A stretch of DNA of 64,000 nucleotides, from contig NZ_AP025732.1 in the NCBI RefSeq assembly GCF_023734775.1, positions 4,462,501-4,526,500 on the forward strand. The letters are read 5' to 3'. Of this stretch, positions 17,657-27,403 are shown one piece after another. Numbering within the stretch: position 1 is the stretch's first letter; the number at the start of each line of letters is the position of its first letter. A model generated the notes under the pieces. That model saw only the letters and a program-made list of their open reading frames with translations. It was not told the origin of the DNA and did not search any database. The stretch is from Nostoc cf. commune SO-36 (GTDB taxonomy: Bacteria > Cyanobacteriota > Cyanobacteriia > Cyanobacteriales > Nostocaceae). Both the position numbers and the translations under genes were made by a program.

Positions 17657-18628
17657 TTAATAGAGGCGACTCAGTGTGTACTCAGCTATGTTAATCAATG
17701 CCTGGTGAGATTCTGAGGGTGGGAGAACTGCAAGATGTTCAATTGCCAACTTAGCATGGTGAGCAGCCAAATCTCTTGCCTGCTGTATACCTTGACTATC
17801 TTGAATCAGTGCTAGTGCTTGCTCTAAATCCCCTTCTTGGGCAAACTCTCGCTCAATCAGCACTTCCAAAGATGGTTTTTGGGCTAAAGCAAATAAAACG
17901 GGTGCAGTCAGATTACCACTTTTGAGATCCGACCCCACTGGTTTACCCAAGGTATCTGTTGTACTAGTGAAATCTAGAATGTCATCAACAATTTGAAATG
18001 CGATACCAAAATGACGACCGTAGCTATACAGATGCTCAACAGTTTCTCGTGATACTTCACTTAGCAATCCAGCGGCTTTAGAACTGTTGGCGATTAAAGA
18101 AGCTGTTTTGTAATAACTCTTCTGGAGGTAAGTTTCAATAGAGATACTAGCATCAAAACGATTCAGTCCCTGCTGAATCTCCCCAGTAGCCAAATCCATA
18201 ATGACTTCTGAGAGTAGTTTCACCACCTCTAAATTATCCAAGTTTGCTAAATACCAGGATGATTGGGCAAAGAGAAAATCTCCTGCTAAGATGGCAATGC
18301 GGTTCCCGAACAAACTATGAACGGTAGGGACGCCTCGCCGCACGTCTGATTCATCTACCACATCGTCATGTACCAAACTTGCTGTGTGAATCATTTCTGT
18401 AATCTCAGCTAGGCGGCGATGACGCGGTGTAATATCTTGTTCTAACATTGTTGCCCGCGATATTAGCAGGACAATTGCTGGTCTGATACGCTTTCCCCCA
18501 GCTCCGAATAAATGTTCGGCTGCTGCAAACAGAATGGGGTGGCGATTTCCAACTAGCTGTTTTAGGTTATCTGCTAGTAGTCGCAGGTCTGCTTCCACAG
18601 GGGTAAACAGGGAGGTGGCTGGGGTCAT
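17657..18628 (-). CDS. sds: Solanesyl (polyprenyl) diphosphate synthase
   Basis: This trans-prenyltransferase chains isopentenyl units onto an allylic diphosphate to make the long side chain of plastoquinone. Both aspartate-rich motifs are present: LVHDDVVDESDVRRG (first, DDxxD) and IAFQIVDDILDFTST (second). GAGGKRIRPAIVLL is the substrate-binding segment, and KSYYKTASLIANSSKAAG follows. The length of 323 residues is typical. The residues before the first Asp motif (EMIHTAS) lack bulky blocks, in keeping with a long-chain product. It is separated from murI by a roughly 1-kb gap on the same strand. Confidence 0.92.
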   Translation of the reverse strand: MTPATSLFTPVEADLRLLADNLKQLVGNRHPILFAAAEHLFGAGGKRIRPAIVLLISRATMLEQDITPRHRRLAEITEMIHTASLVHDDVVDESDVRRGVPTVHSLFGNRIAILAGDFLFAQSSWYLANLDNLEVVKLLSEVIMDLATGEIQQGLNRFDASISIETYLQKSYYKTASLIANSSKAAGLLSEVSRETVEHLYSYGRHFGIAFQIVDDILDFTSTTDTLGKPVGSDLKSGNLTAPVLFALAQKPSLEVLIEREFAQEGDLEQALALIQDSQGIQQARDLAAHHAKLAIEHLAVLPPSESHQALINIAEYTLSRLY

Positions 18629-19576
18629 GGATGGGCGGACTCTGACTTAGGTTACGAAAGTTTACATATCCTATACTCATTTTAAGATAACCCTGTGCCA
18701 GCGCAAAGTTTTCATCAGGTAATCCCACATTTATGAGTCTATGGGTGATAATTAGGGTTGCCAATGAATTTGTCAATAAGTAATTGTACTTAAGTTTTGA
18801 TAATTCAGGTTTTAAAATAACTCAAAACCTGAATTATCAGGATGAAAAAACAAATATCAGCCTGAATTATGTTAAGTAGTTTCCTCTCTGACGTTTACGC
18901 TACAGTAAAAACATAATTTAAGCAATATTACTTATTGACAAATAAAGATGTGATTTAAATTTGTCGCCCATAGGTAAGACTAAATTTCTCCTGCACTGAA
19001 GTCTAGTTCTTCAAAAAATTTCAAATTTAGCAGCCGATTGGGCTTCAAATTCAAGGTCATTGTGTTACGCTAAAATATAGGAATTTTAAATTTTTCAGAT
19101 ATTCACACCCCAAAAGTAAATCAGCTACTAGTTGATTTTACCTAGTTGGTTTTGTGAGTCTAAAATAAATATTCGTCGGTTAGATTAAGGTAATAGTTCC
19201 TTTAATTTTTCCTACGATAGGCAAAACTCCTGGTTTGGAGCTGTGTGATATCCCTATGGGAAGCCGCTACACGTCTTAAGCGCACGTTGAGCGCAAACAT
19301 TGCTCTTTTCACAGCAGTTTGAGCAAAAATAAAGCAGATCAAGTAGACCGCTGAGAATCGTAGTTTTCGATTGCTAAACGGCAACGTAACTGCTGTGCGA
19401 GCTATGGTCTGCAAAAAGTTGTATTAGATAATAAATTTTTTGTCCTTAGAGGATTTTATCTCTATAGGCAATTTTAGCATTATGAAACTACAGCCATCAA
19501 GAATGCACTTGTGTGGCTAAGGTTCTACTAATTTTATGTAATTTTATATTCGTTTTAAAAGGGTGCTAGTAGAACA
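18629..19576. other. Long non-coding gap upstream of sds
   Basis: A perfect 16-base-arm hairpin lies at 18799-18839. The rest is AT-rich with small chance frames on both strands (for example a basic 70-codon frame at 19202-19414 that I do not credit). It likely contains the sds promoter. Confidence 0.4.
18799..18839. repeat. Perfect hairpin with 16-base arms
   Basis: TGATAATTCAGGTTTT (18799-18814) and its exact complement (18824-18839) flank a 9-base loop. It is about 170 bases upstream of sds and could be a repeat unit or a terminator for upstream transcripts. Confidence 0.65.
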
Positions 19577-19750
19577 ATGATTTACGGAAGTATGCCTATG
19601 ATGATTTTTATTTTAGCCTCTGGATATTTGTTCACGGTCTACCTGTTATTAGCACTGGCAAAGCGAACGGGTACAAAGACTGTTCCTACAAGTTTCCCTT
19701 CATCTGCTGAGGGAAAACATAAGCAGGAGATATCAGTAAATAGTCAATAG
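19577..19750 (+). CDS. Possible small membrane protein (57 aa)
   Basis: An ATG frame encodes MIYGSMPMMIFILASGYLF, then TVYLLLALAKRTGTKTVPTS and a hydrophilic tail ending in EISVNSQ. It makes one strong membrane helix with a basic cytoplasmic side, the look of a genuine single-pass small protein. No convincing Shine-Dalgarno site is present, and I know no family. It lies between sds and murI on the opposite strand, and its 3' end runs into a Nostoc short-repeat stretch (19740-19800). Confidence 0.4.
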   Translation: MIYGSMPMMIFILASGYLFTVYLLLALAKRTGTKTVPTSFPSSAEGKHKQEISVNSQ

Positions 19751-19809
19751 TCATTTGTCCTTCGTCCTTGGTCATTTGTTTTGATTCAAGGACTAAGGAC
19801 TTATTATTT

Positions 19810-20676
19810 TTATTGGAGTTGGGAAATAGCGATATCAGTGAAGGAAACCTCTTCAACCATTGGGGTATAACCTAACCACTGCACTCCTGACTGGGAAAAC
19901 TGTTTCGGACAACCACTGACAGCGAAGCGCGTTGGTAATGGTAGATGAGTATTTCTTAAACCTAGTAAGTCTAGCTCTTGGGCACAAGCTGCCACAACAT
20001 GAACAGCTGGGTCAACCAACTGAACTTGAGAAGGAAGGAGCGATCGCAATACTGGTGTAAGGTGGGGATAATGAGTACAGCCGTGAACTAGGGTGTCAAT
20101 TTCTTGCTCTAATAAAGGCTCTAGGTAGGATCTTGCTACTTCAGCAGTGTAAGGATCGTGAATGCGATTTTGCTCAATAAGTGGCACAAACTCTGGACAT
20201 CCAACTTGCCACACTTGGACATCGGGAGCAATTTCGAGAATAGCGTGCTTATAAGCATTACTCTTAGCTGTAGCTGGAGTAGCAATTACACCAATGCGTT
20301 TTCCTTGCTGCACCGCAGCTTTTGCACCCGGTAGGATTACTCCCAAAATAGGTATGCTAAATTCTTGACGCACGGTTTCTAGGGCTAAAGCAGAACTGGT
20401 GTTGCAAGCCATAATCACCATTTTTACCTGCTGCTGTTGTAGCCAGGTAATAATTTCACGCGTAAATCGTAAAATTTCTGCTTGCGAACGAATTCCGTAA
20501 GGAAGTCGGGCTGTATCCCCAAAATAAACAATTGATTCATTGGGGAGTTGGCGATATAGTTGTCGCAATACCGTCAGTCCACCCACACCACTATCAAAGA
20601 TGCCAATTGGGGCACGTTGGGGTTCTTGATTAGAAAAATCGTCAAGATTTCCTTCAAAAATGGAAGATGAATGCAC
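19810..20676 (-). CDS. murI: Glutamate racemase
   Basis: It converts L-glutamate to D-glutamate for peptidoglycan. Visible motifs are the N-terminal PIGIFDSGVGGLTVLRQL, the first catalytic cysteine in VIMACNTSSALAL, the second in DTLVHGCTHYPHL, and the proton-shuttling Asp and Ser near the start. The length of 288 residues is slightly longer than usual because of a 20-residue N-terminal extension (MHSSSIFEGNLDDFSNQEPQ); the true start could be internal, but no better ATG is seen. It is the last gene of an amiC1-amiC2-murI cluster, a logical envelope unit. Confidence 0.93.
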   Translation of the reverse strand: MHSSSIFEGNLDDFSNQEPQRAPIGIFDSGVGGLTVLRQLYRQLPNESIVYFGDTARLPYGIRSQAEILRFTREIITWLQQQQVKMVIMACNTSSALALETVRQEFSIPILGVILPGAKAAVQQGKRIGVIATPATAKSNAYKHAILEIAPDVQVWQVGCPEFVPLIEQNRIHDPYTAEVARSYLEPLLEQEIDTLVHGCTHYPHLTPVLRSLLPSQVQLVDPAVHVVAACAQELDLLGLRNTHLPLPTRFAVSGCPKQFSQSGVQWLGYTPMVEEVSFTDIAISQLQ

Positions 20677-20805
20677 AGGCAGATATAAATTTAGGTTTTG
20701 GGATTTAAAATACAGAATTTAGCAGACAATCTTCAAATTGACCACTAAATTCTACGCGTAAAAGAAGTTTAAATACCACCTCTTTAATTAGTAATTTGTA
20801 CTATA

Positions 20806-22707
20806 TTACCTCTGCTGCAAGTATTTTAGGATGCCACGAGCGATCGCTTCTGCCATCCGATTTTGATATTCTGGTGTTCCCAATCTGGGATTATCCTCAT
20901 AACCACTCATATAGCCTGTTTCTACCAAAATCGAAGGCATGGAGTTTTTTCTGAGAACGTAGAATCTGGCTTTGCGGGTTCCCCGGTCTTTGATAGTACC
21001 GATTTCCTGAAGGATGCTTTTACGAACTACTTCAGCCAGAGCATAACCGCTATCGTAATAATATACTTCTAAACCATTAACATCAGGGCGATTCTCAACA
21101 GAATTAGCGTGAATGCTGACAAACAAAGTCGCATTAACTCGTTTGGCAATGTCTACCCGTCCTTGAAGCTCGACGAAAAAGTCGGCATCCCGCGTTAGCA
21201 CTGTTTGTACACCATTTTGCTCTAAAATTGCTCCTACCCTTTTACCAATGGGCAGAATTACATCCTTTTCTAAAAGTCCGCCCAGACCAGGAGCGCCTGA
21301 GTCTTTTCCACCATGTCCTGGGTCAATAACTACTAGCAATTTCCCTTTAGGAGCCGAGGGACGTGGCCGTGGCTGGGAAATTGGACGGGGATTATCTGTG
21401 GGATTTGGTAATTGAGCTTGGTCTGGCGATGACAGAGAAGGTAAAGTAATGGGCGGTGTGATGCTACTAACGCGTTGTAATTGTAAAGCTAAAAGCTGGT
21501 CGCTAACTTGGTTGAGTTCGCCAATTTGCACTCCGGCTGCTGGCTGAACTAAGACGTTAACAGTATTAGATTCTTGTGGTTGCAGGCGGACTCGCAATAT
21601 AGTGCTATTAGGATTAAAAGTAGGGCCTGTTACCTTGGGAGCCAACTTAGCATTGTTAATAGAAATGCGGAACAGACCAGAAGTTCTATCCCAGCCTCCG
21701 ATAGCAGATAAAGCTTGGTCGGCTCGAATCAGCAGTTGTGTACCATTATTAGCCAGTTCCACAGACTGAATGGTTGCAGTTGAGGTGTTAGCAGATGGTA
21801 TAGGGCGCGGACTGTTATTTCCAGGCAACTGCACAACGCCACGACTAGGTAGAATCACAAAACCACCAACACTGCTAGTAGTTGCTCGCCAATTTGGACT
21901 ATTTTCATCCACCTGCAAAGTCAGGCGAACAAGAGATGGGCTGGTTTGCAGTTGGGTGAACTGGATACGGCTGACACCATAGCGATTAATCGGCAAATCT
22001 CGCTGCTCTAGACTTGGTGATAAAGTTGCGCCAGCAATGTCGATGTTAATTGCTTTTTGATTGTTGCTACGATTTACCTGAATCTGAGGATTACCACCAT
22101 TTGTACGGACAAAAAAACCATCACCTGTGACTTGTAAGCTCTCAATTTGAGTAGCCCTGGCGATAACCGTTCCGTTGTTCAGTGGTTTCACAGAACCTGC
22201 CGTTATTACATTGTAAATATTCCTGGGGGGGAATGTTGGCGTAGATATTCTCGGAGAAGTTTGTGTGGCTATAGCTTCTCCTGGCTGCCCCTCAGTATTT
22301 TTTGAGGGTACATTCTCAGGTTCTGGCATAGGTAATTGTACTGTCCAGCGATCGCCTGTTGTACTGAGAAACTGTACTCGTTTGGGGTCTAAAGTATAAC
22401 CAGGAGTAATTTCAACTACGATGCGTGTTGTTTCTACATCAAACTGCCCAATACGGATTGAACGAATTGCACCACCCACCTGTTGGTTTAGCTGAGGACG
22501 CCCAAATGTGGTTCCTGGCAAATCAATTACCAAACGAGTAGGGTTAAAAATTAATTGTGCTTGGGGTTGAACATTCCCGAGAGTATTAATTTCTAGCCTG
22601 TTTTGATTAGCATCAAAACGCCAAGATTCTAGTTTCGCGGCCATTGCGGGCGACGATAGCATGAAGATGGTTCCAATAGTACTGGATAGTAACCAGCGTA
22701 ATTTCAC
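20806..22707 (-). CDS. amiC2: N-acetylmuramoyl-L-alanine amidase AmiC2-type
   Basis: This periplasmic enzyme cleaves the stem peptide from glycan strands. In heterocystous cyanobacteria AmiC enzymes drill septal nanopores needed for cell-cell communication. Features: a signal peptide (to AMA-AKLESW), an AMIN domain at about residues 25-115, a second AMIN-like segment around 310-410, a Pro-rich linker, and a C-terminal Amidase_3 domain. The zinc ligands are in VIDPGHGGKDSGAPG, GLLEKDVILPIG and SIHANSVENRP, and the catalytic Glu in SILVETGYMSG. It is a tandem paralogue of the gene at 23135. The amiC1/amiC2 labels follow gene order in Anabaena and N. punctiforme. Confidence 0.88.
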   Translation of the reverse strand: MKLRWLLSSTIGTIFMLSSPAMAAKLESWRFDANQNRLEINTLGNVQPQAQLIFNPTRLVIDLPGTTFGRPQLNQQVGGAIRSIRIGQFDVETTRIVVEITPGYTLDPKRVQFLSTTGDRWTVQLPMPEPENVPSKNTEGQPGEAIATQTSPRISTPTFPPRNIYNVITAGSVKPLNNGTVIARATQIESLQVTGDGFFVRTNGGNPQIQVNRSNNQKAINIDIAGATLSPSLEQRDLPINRYGVSRIQFTQLQTSPSLVRLTLQVDENSPNWRATTSSVGGFVILPSRGVVQLPGNNSPRPIPSANTSTATIQSVELANNGTQLLIRADQALSAIGGWDRTSGLFRISINNAKLAPKVTGPTFNPNSTILRVRLQPQESNTVNVLVQPAAGVQIGELNQVSDQLLALQLQRVSSITPPITLPSLSSPDQAQLPNPTDNPRPISQPRPRPSAPKGKLLVVIDPGHGGKDSGAPGLGGLLEKDVILPIGKRVGAILEQNGVQTVLTRDADFFVELQGRVDIAKRVNATLFVSIHANSVENRPDVNGLEVYYYDSGYALAEVVRKSILQEIGTIKDRGTRKARFYVLRKNSMPSILVETGYMSGYEDNPRLGTPEYQNRMAEAIARGILKYLQQR

Positions 22708-23134
22708 AGTCTTTTCTCCTAATTCACATTTATGGGAGCCGTCAACATCTCAACATATTGGCAAATCCTCACACCGTCACCACGCACACTTGAGTTTTGC
22801 GCTGTTATTAAGACACAGCTAATGGCGTAAAATATAGCACGCTCCTCTGATTTTGCCATGTTATTAGCCTAGATAAATTTGACTACCAACTTTAGATTTT
22901 AGATTGCCGATAGCGAAGCTTTAGCGAGTTACCGAGCGTTTTTTAGAGTGGCAATTTTCGGTTATGCCAGACTAAACATCGCGTTACCCTAAATCCAAAA
23001 TCTGTTGACTTGCAAAGCATCAGATGACAATAACAAAGAAGCTACTCCTATTCCGCCGCAAGAATACTTAAATTGTTTTACTACTAAAATGGTAAAGATT
23101 AGATGTATTTACTCAATAATTTAGACCAAATTAC
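22708..23134. other. Spacer between the amiC genes with duplicated leader
   Basis: The 80-100 bases before amiC2 resemble those before amiC1 (shared TTTCTCCTAATTCAC, GGGAGCCGTCAACATCTCAA, GCTATTAAGACACA-like blocks), so the duplication included the 5' leader. The AmiC2 side keeps its own likely promoter. The rest contains a Nostoc-type short palindrome around 22910-22975. Confidence 0.6.
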
Positions 23135-25024
23135 TTATCTTCTCTTTAGATACTGAAGGATGCCACGAGCGATCGCATCTGCCATTTGATTTTGATAAGC
23201 TGAGGTTCTGAGTTTAGCGTTATCATCTCGACCAGTCAAATAACCTGTTTCTACGAGAATAGAAGGCATAGAACTTTTTCTGAGGACAAAAAATCTGGCT
23301 CGCCGCACTCCCCTATCTCTGACATTTACATTTTGAAGAATACTGTTATGGACAGTGCGAGCTAGACCTAAACCACTGCCGTAATAATACGTTTCTAAGC
23401 CACTGACATCCGAACGACCCGGCCCGACTGCATTAGCATGAATGCTAACAAATATATCAGCATTCGCTCGCTCTGCTAACTGCACCCGTCCTGGAAGGGT
23501 AACGAAATAGTCAGAATCTCGCGTCATAACTACCTGTACGCCATTTTGCTGCAAAACTTGAGCTATTCTTTTGCCAATAGACAAAATAATATCCTTTTCG
23601 CGTAATCCTCCAAGACCTACTGCTCCAGGGTCTTTACCGCCATGTCCAGGGTCAATGAGGACTACCACTCGTCCATTGGTAATCGGGCGTTGTGGTTGTA
23701 TTGAGGGCTGAGGATTGGGATTATTTGGGTCTGGGAATGGCCCTCGGTTTGGCGGTGGTAGCCCAGGTAAAGCAAAGCGGGGTCTTCCAGGGAGGGCAAC
23801 AATTCGCCGAGAGCCTTGTATTGGTAGAGCCAAAAGCTGGTCGCTGATTTGCGTGGGTTGCCCAAGTTGCACTCCACCTGCTGGTTGAATCAAGACAACG
23901 ACAGTATTGGGTTGTTGGGGTTGCAGACGTACTCGCAGAATGGGGCTATTGGCAGCAAAAGTAGGCCCTGTAACTCTAGGTGCTAACTTGGCATTAGTAA
24001 TTGTGACGCGGAAGATACCAGAGGTTCTATCCCAGGTTCCCGTAGCGGATAAAGGTTGGTTGCCTCTAATTAGCAGTTGTGTGCCATTATCAGCCAGTTG
24101 CACAGACTCAATTGTTGCTGGCGAGTTGTCGGCAGACGGTCTACTAGGAAAGGACGGTGGTTGTGATTGATTGTCCGATAGGTTGTTTAAATTATTACTC
24201 CCAGGCAAGGTGACAACACGACTAGGTAAAATTACTAAGCCACCACTGTTACTATTAGTTACTCGCCAGTCTGGGCTATTTTTATCAACCCGTAAAGTCA
24301 AGCGAACGCCAGGAGGTTGGGTTTGCAACGAGGTGAATTCGACGCGACTAATACCATATTTGTTGATGGGTATATTTCTCTGCTGTGCTAAACGTGGTGA
24401 TAAAGATGCGCCAGAGATATCTACAAAAATGGTAGCGCGATCGCGGCTGCGAATTACCTGAATTGGCGGATTACCACCACTGGTACGAATGAACAACCCA
24501 TCGCCTGTTACTTGTAAGTTCTCAATTTGAGTCGCCCCTCGTGTAGTAGTGGCAACCCTTGAAATATTGGGTTGAGGTTCAGAGTTTGGGGTAACTACAC
24601 TGTAAACACTTCTGGGAGGGGATGCTGCTTTGTCAATTTCGGGTCTAGGTAATTGCACAGTCCAGCGATCGCCAGTTGTACCAACAAATTGTACTCGTTT
24701 AGGGTCTAAAGTATAACCAGGGGTCAGTTCAACAACTATCCGTGTTGTTTCTACATCAAACTGCCCAACACGGATCGAGCGAATTCCACCACCGATTTGT
24801 TGTGTTAGCTGTGGACGACCAAATGTAGTTCCTGGCAAATCAATTACTAGCCGAGTCGGATTGAAAATTAGTTGTGCCTGGGGCTGAACTGCTCCCACAG
24901 TATTAATTTCCAGCTTGTTTTGATTGGCATCAAAGCGCCAAGATTCAAGTTTCGCAGCCATTGCCGGCGACGATAGCATGAAGATAGTTCCAATTGTGCT
25001 GGGTAGTAACCAGTGTAATTTCAC
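23135..25024 (-). CDS. amiC1: N-acetylmuramoyl-L-alanine amidase AmiC1-type
   Basis: It has the same architecture as its downstream paralogue: a signal peptide (MKLHWLLPSTIGTIFMLSSP), an AMIN domain, a Ser/Pro/Asn-rich middle with a second AMIN-like segment, a Pro-rich linker (~residues 415-450), and Amidase_3 with VLIDPGHGGKDPGAVG, GLREKDIILSIGKR, SIHANAVGPGR and SILVETGYLTG. It is 629 residues. The two proteins are nearly identical in the first 110 residues and in the catalytic domain but diverge in the linkers. It should act at septa in filament communication. It is first in the amiC1-amiC2-murI direction, each with its own leader. Confidence 0.88.
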   Translation of the reverse strand: MKLHWLLPSTIGTIFMLSSPAMAAKLESWRFDANQNKLEINTVGAVQPQAQLIFNPTRLVIDLPGTTFGRPQLTQQIGGGIRSIRVGQFDVETTRIVVELTPGYTLDPKRVQFVGTTGDRWTVQLPRPEIDKAASPPRSVYSVVTPNSEPQPNISRVATTTRGATQIENLQVTGDGLFIRTSGGNPPIQVIRSRDRATIFVDISGASLSPRLAQQRNIPINKYGISRVEFTSLQTQPPGVRLTLRVDKNSPDWRVTNSNSGGLVILPSRVVTLPGSNNLNNLSDNQSQPPSFPSRPSADNSPATIESVQLADNGTQLLIRGNQPLSATGTWDRTSGIFRVTITNAKLAPRVTGPTFAANSPILRVRLQPQQPNTVVVLIQPAGGVQLGQPTQISDQLLALPIQGSRRIVALPGRPRFALPGLPPPNRGPFPDPNNPNPQPSIQPQRPITNGRVVVLIDPGHGGKDPGAVGLGGLREKDIILSIGKRIAQVLQQNGVQVVMTRDSDYFVTLPGRVQLAERANADIFVSIHANAVGPGRSDVSGLETYYYGSGLGLARTVHNSILQNVNVRDRGVRRARFFVLRKSSMPSILVETGYLTGRDDNAKLRTSAYQNQMADAIARGILQYLKRR

Positions 25025-25613
25025 AGTCCTTTCTCCTAATTCACGTTCATGGGAGCCGTCAACATCTCAACTCATTGGTAAATCCTTCACATTGTCACCA
25101 CCTAAACTTGAACTCAGATGCCTTTTTTGATTTTTAAGCTGCTATTAAGACACACTTAAAATTCAATTATCAGGTTTCATGTTCAGTGTAAATCCCCATG
25201 CGAAACCTTCCACCTGTAAAGGTGGGGGATTTTGACTCCCAATAAAGCTAAAAAACTGATAATTGATAGCTGTTTACTGATAAGTGTTTGTTTTTTGCTG
25301 TCATTGATGCACTAAATGAATAATTCCCATTACTGTCAGATGATCTAGCAAAATTTATCGGTGTTATCCCTTAATTATCTAGAAAATATTTAGATAAAAG
25401 CTCACAAGCTAAGGGCGAGTAGAAATAACTAACATTTTGAATGCTGGTAGAAATTAGAAACAAACGATTATTTTACAATCACACGGGACGGAGATTTGGC
25501 GAGAGAAGTTTCCACTGCATAATTGGGAAATGGGTAAGAGGGGGAATTATATTAAACAAGTTTCTTCTTTATCTCTTCCCAATGCCCCATTCCCAATTCC
25601 TCATTTCCAAAGA
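25025..25613. other. Intergenic region upstream of amiC1
   Basis: It holds the amiC1 leader (duplicated before amiC2), a small hairpin at 25209-25231 (CCACCTGTAAAGGTGGGGGAT), and, near 25524-25610, text-like Nostoc repeats built from CCCAATGCCCCATTCCC. Confidence 0.5.
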
Positions 25614-27089
25614 TTAACGATCGCTAGATTCAGGGGTTACTTCCAAATTATCCCTGTCATTTGATGCTGGAACCCTTAACTGAGGTGGTTCAATTACCAG
25701 TGTCCCAGAGGAACCGTCTAAAATTAGTTGCTCTGAGCTTCCGTCCACGGTTTTTGGATCTGGAAACACAAATCGTAACAAAGGAGGAGCTAAAAAGGTT
25801 GTCAAAATAACCATCATGATAATTGCTGCCCCTAATGGTTTCGAGAGAGCGCCACTGGCAGCGCCAACACCAGCGAACACTAACCCAACCTCGCCTCTAG
25901 GAATCATCCCGACACCGATCGCTAAACGGTTAATTCCCGGTAGACCAAACACGCTGAAACCTGTGATCACTTTACCGAGAATGGCTACTATGATCAGGAA
26001 AGTTGCCATAATCAGACCTTCCCGATTGTCGGGAATTGCTGGGTTTAAAACTCCCAAATCGGTTTTTGCCCCAACAGTCACAAAGAAAATTGGCACTAAC
26101 ATATCAGCAATAGGACAGACTTGTCTTTGCAGCTCTTTGCGCTTATCTGTCTCTTCTAAAACTAAACCAGCTGCAAAAGCTCCTAAAATTGTCTCTAAGT
26201 GGATGACGGCGGCAAGGTATGCCATAGCAAAAGCGAAGATGAATGCTGGTATTACCAGTCCACCGCGTGTTTTGAGTTTATCAGCGATCGCCACAAAGGA
26301 TTTATTGAAAACATTGCCTAGTAGGATTGCTCCCAAAATAAAACCAGTGGCGCTGATAATCAAATAAATAACTTTGCTGACATCCACCACACCGTCTTTA
26401 GCTAGGCTAGCAACTACCGCTAAAACGATGATTCCCAGTACGTCATCAATTACGGCAGCACCCAAAATAATCTGCCCTTCTTTAGAATTGAGTCGCCCCA
26501 ACTCAGACAGCACCTTGGAAGTAATACCGATACTAGTGGCAGTCAAAGCCGCCCCTGCAAAAATTGCAGGCACAGCCCCAATCCCAAACAAAGTCATCAG
26601 TCCCACAGTCCCAGCAGCAAAGGGTACTACTACCCCAACTATTGCGACGACGGTGGCTTGAATACCAACAGCCATTAAATCTTTTAAATTTGATTCTAAG
26701 CCGATTTCAAACAGCAGAATGATCACACCCAATTCTGCCAAAACAGAAACAACTTCGGACTGCGCTGCAAACACGGCTGGAGTGGCTTCAGGCGCTAAAC
26801 CAGCAGTGGTTTGCAGGAAGGACATGATTAAAGAGTTAGAACTGTCTGTACCGCCTTCTGGAAAAACCAAAAGGTGGAAAACAGAGATACCAACTACCAC
26901 ACCACCTAGCAGTTCGCCTAAGACAGGCGGCAAACCCACTAGGTTTGATAACTCTCCACCAACTTTGCTGGCAAGATAAACTACTACTAAGCTCAGTAGC
27001 ACTGCTGCTACTACCATTGAACTGTCTGCGGCTTCTGTTGCGGTAGCCAACAGAGGAAAAGAGAAGTTGATTGGATCTAACAAATGCAT
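25614..27089 (-). CDS. CPA2-family cation/proton antiporter
   Basis: A 491-residue membrane protein with about 12 hydrophobic segments, typical of Na+(K+)/H+ exchangers of the KefB/NapA type. Diagnostic pieces: VVYLASKVGGELSNLVGLPP, VLGELLGGVVVG, LLFEIGLESNLKDLM, ALTATSIGITSKVLSELG, the ion-binding AAVIDDVLGIIVLAVV (double Asp) and MIPRGEVGLVFAGVGAASGA. The C-terminal tail is short and polar, without TrkA-N or USP domains. It sits in the inner membrane for ion and pH homeostasis. I take ATG 27089 (MHLLDPINFSF); the frame extends to 27140, but that basic prefix is unlike homologues. Confidence 0.88.
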   Translation of the reverse strand: MHLLDPINFSFPLLATATEAADSSMVVAAVLLSLVVVYLASKVGGELSNLVGLPPVLGELLGGVVVGISVFHLLVFPEGGTDSSNSLIMSFLQTTAGLAPEATPAVFAAQSEVVSVLAELGVIILLFEIGLESNLKDLMAVGIQATVVAIVGVVVPFAAGTVGLMTLFGIGAVPAIFAGAALTATSIGITSKVLSELGRLNSKEGQIILGAAVIDDVLGIIVLAVVASLAKDGVVDVSKVIYLIISATGFILGAILLGNVFNKSFVAIADKLKTRGGLVIPAFIFAFAMAYLAAVIHLETILGAFAAGLVLEETDKRKELQRQVCPIADMLVPIFFVTVGAKTDLGVLNPAIPDNREGLIMATFLIIVAILGKVITGFSVFGLPGINRLAIGVGMIPRGEVGLVFAGVGAASGALSKPLGAAIIMMVILTTFLAPPLLRFVFPDPKTVDGSSEQLILDGSSGTLVIEPPQLRVPASNDRDNLEVTPESSDR

Positions 27090-27403
27090 AGGTTCTCTGA
27101 AAATCCTTCTCTTTGATTCTGACGCGTTTCTGAAAAACATCCTATGGAGACGCTATTGCATTTCTTGATTATTATCTTGTGCTATTTGTCAACCCAATTA
27201 GTGTAGTTTTTTAGTTTCCAAAAATGTAACCATTTCAGCTTTTGACGATCGCAGTGTCAAAGTAAGAACATACAAATCGTATCTAGCGATCGCACTTGAG
27301 TTGTGAAAAACTTGTGGTAGCTGTTGACTTTCAACAGCCATCGCAAGATTGCTACATACGTTTATTCAAAACATCTGTGGATACTTTGAGGAGTGCAAAT
27401 ATT

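Noticed and set aside
19202..19414. 70-codon minus-strand frame in the sds upstream gap
   Set aside because: Basic, low-complexity composition and no ribosome site or family; more likely chance.
25816..26979. Plus-strand open frames opposite the antiporter gene
   Set aside because: They are antisense shadows of a low-stop hydrophobic gene with unrelated amino acid composition; the minus-strand product is a clear CPA2 antiporter.
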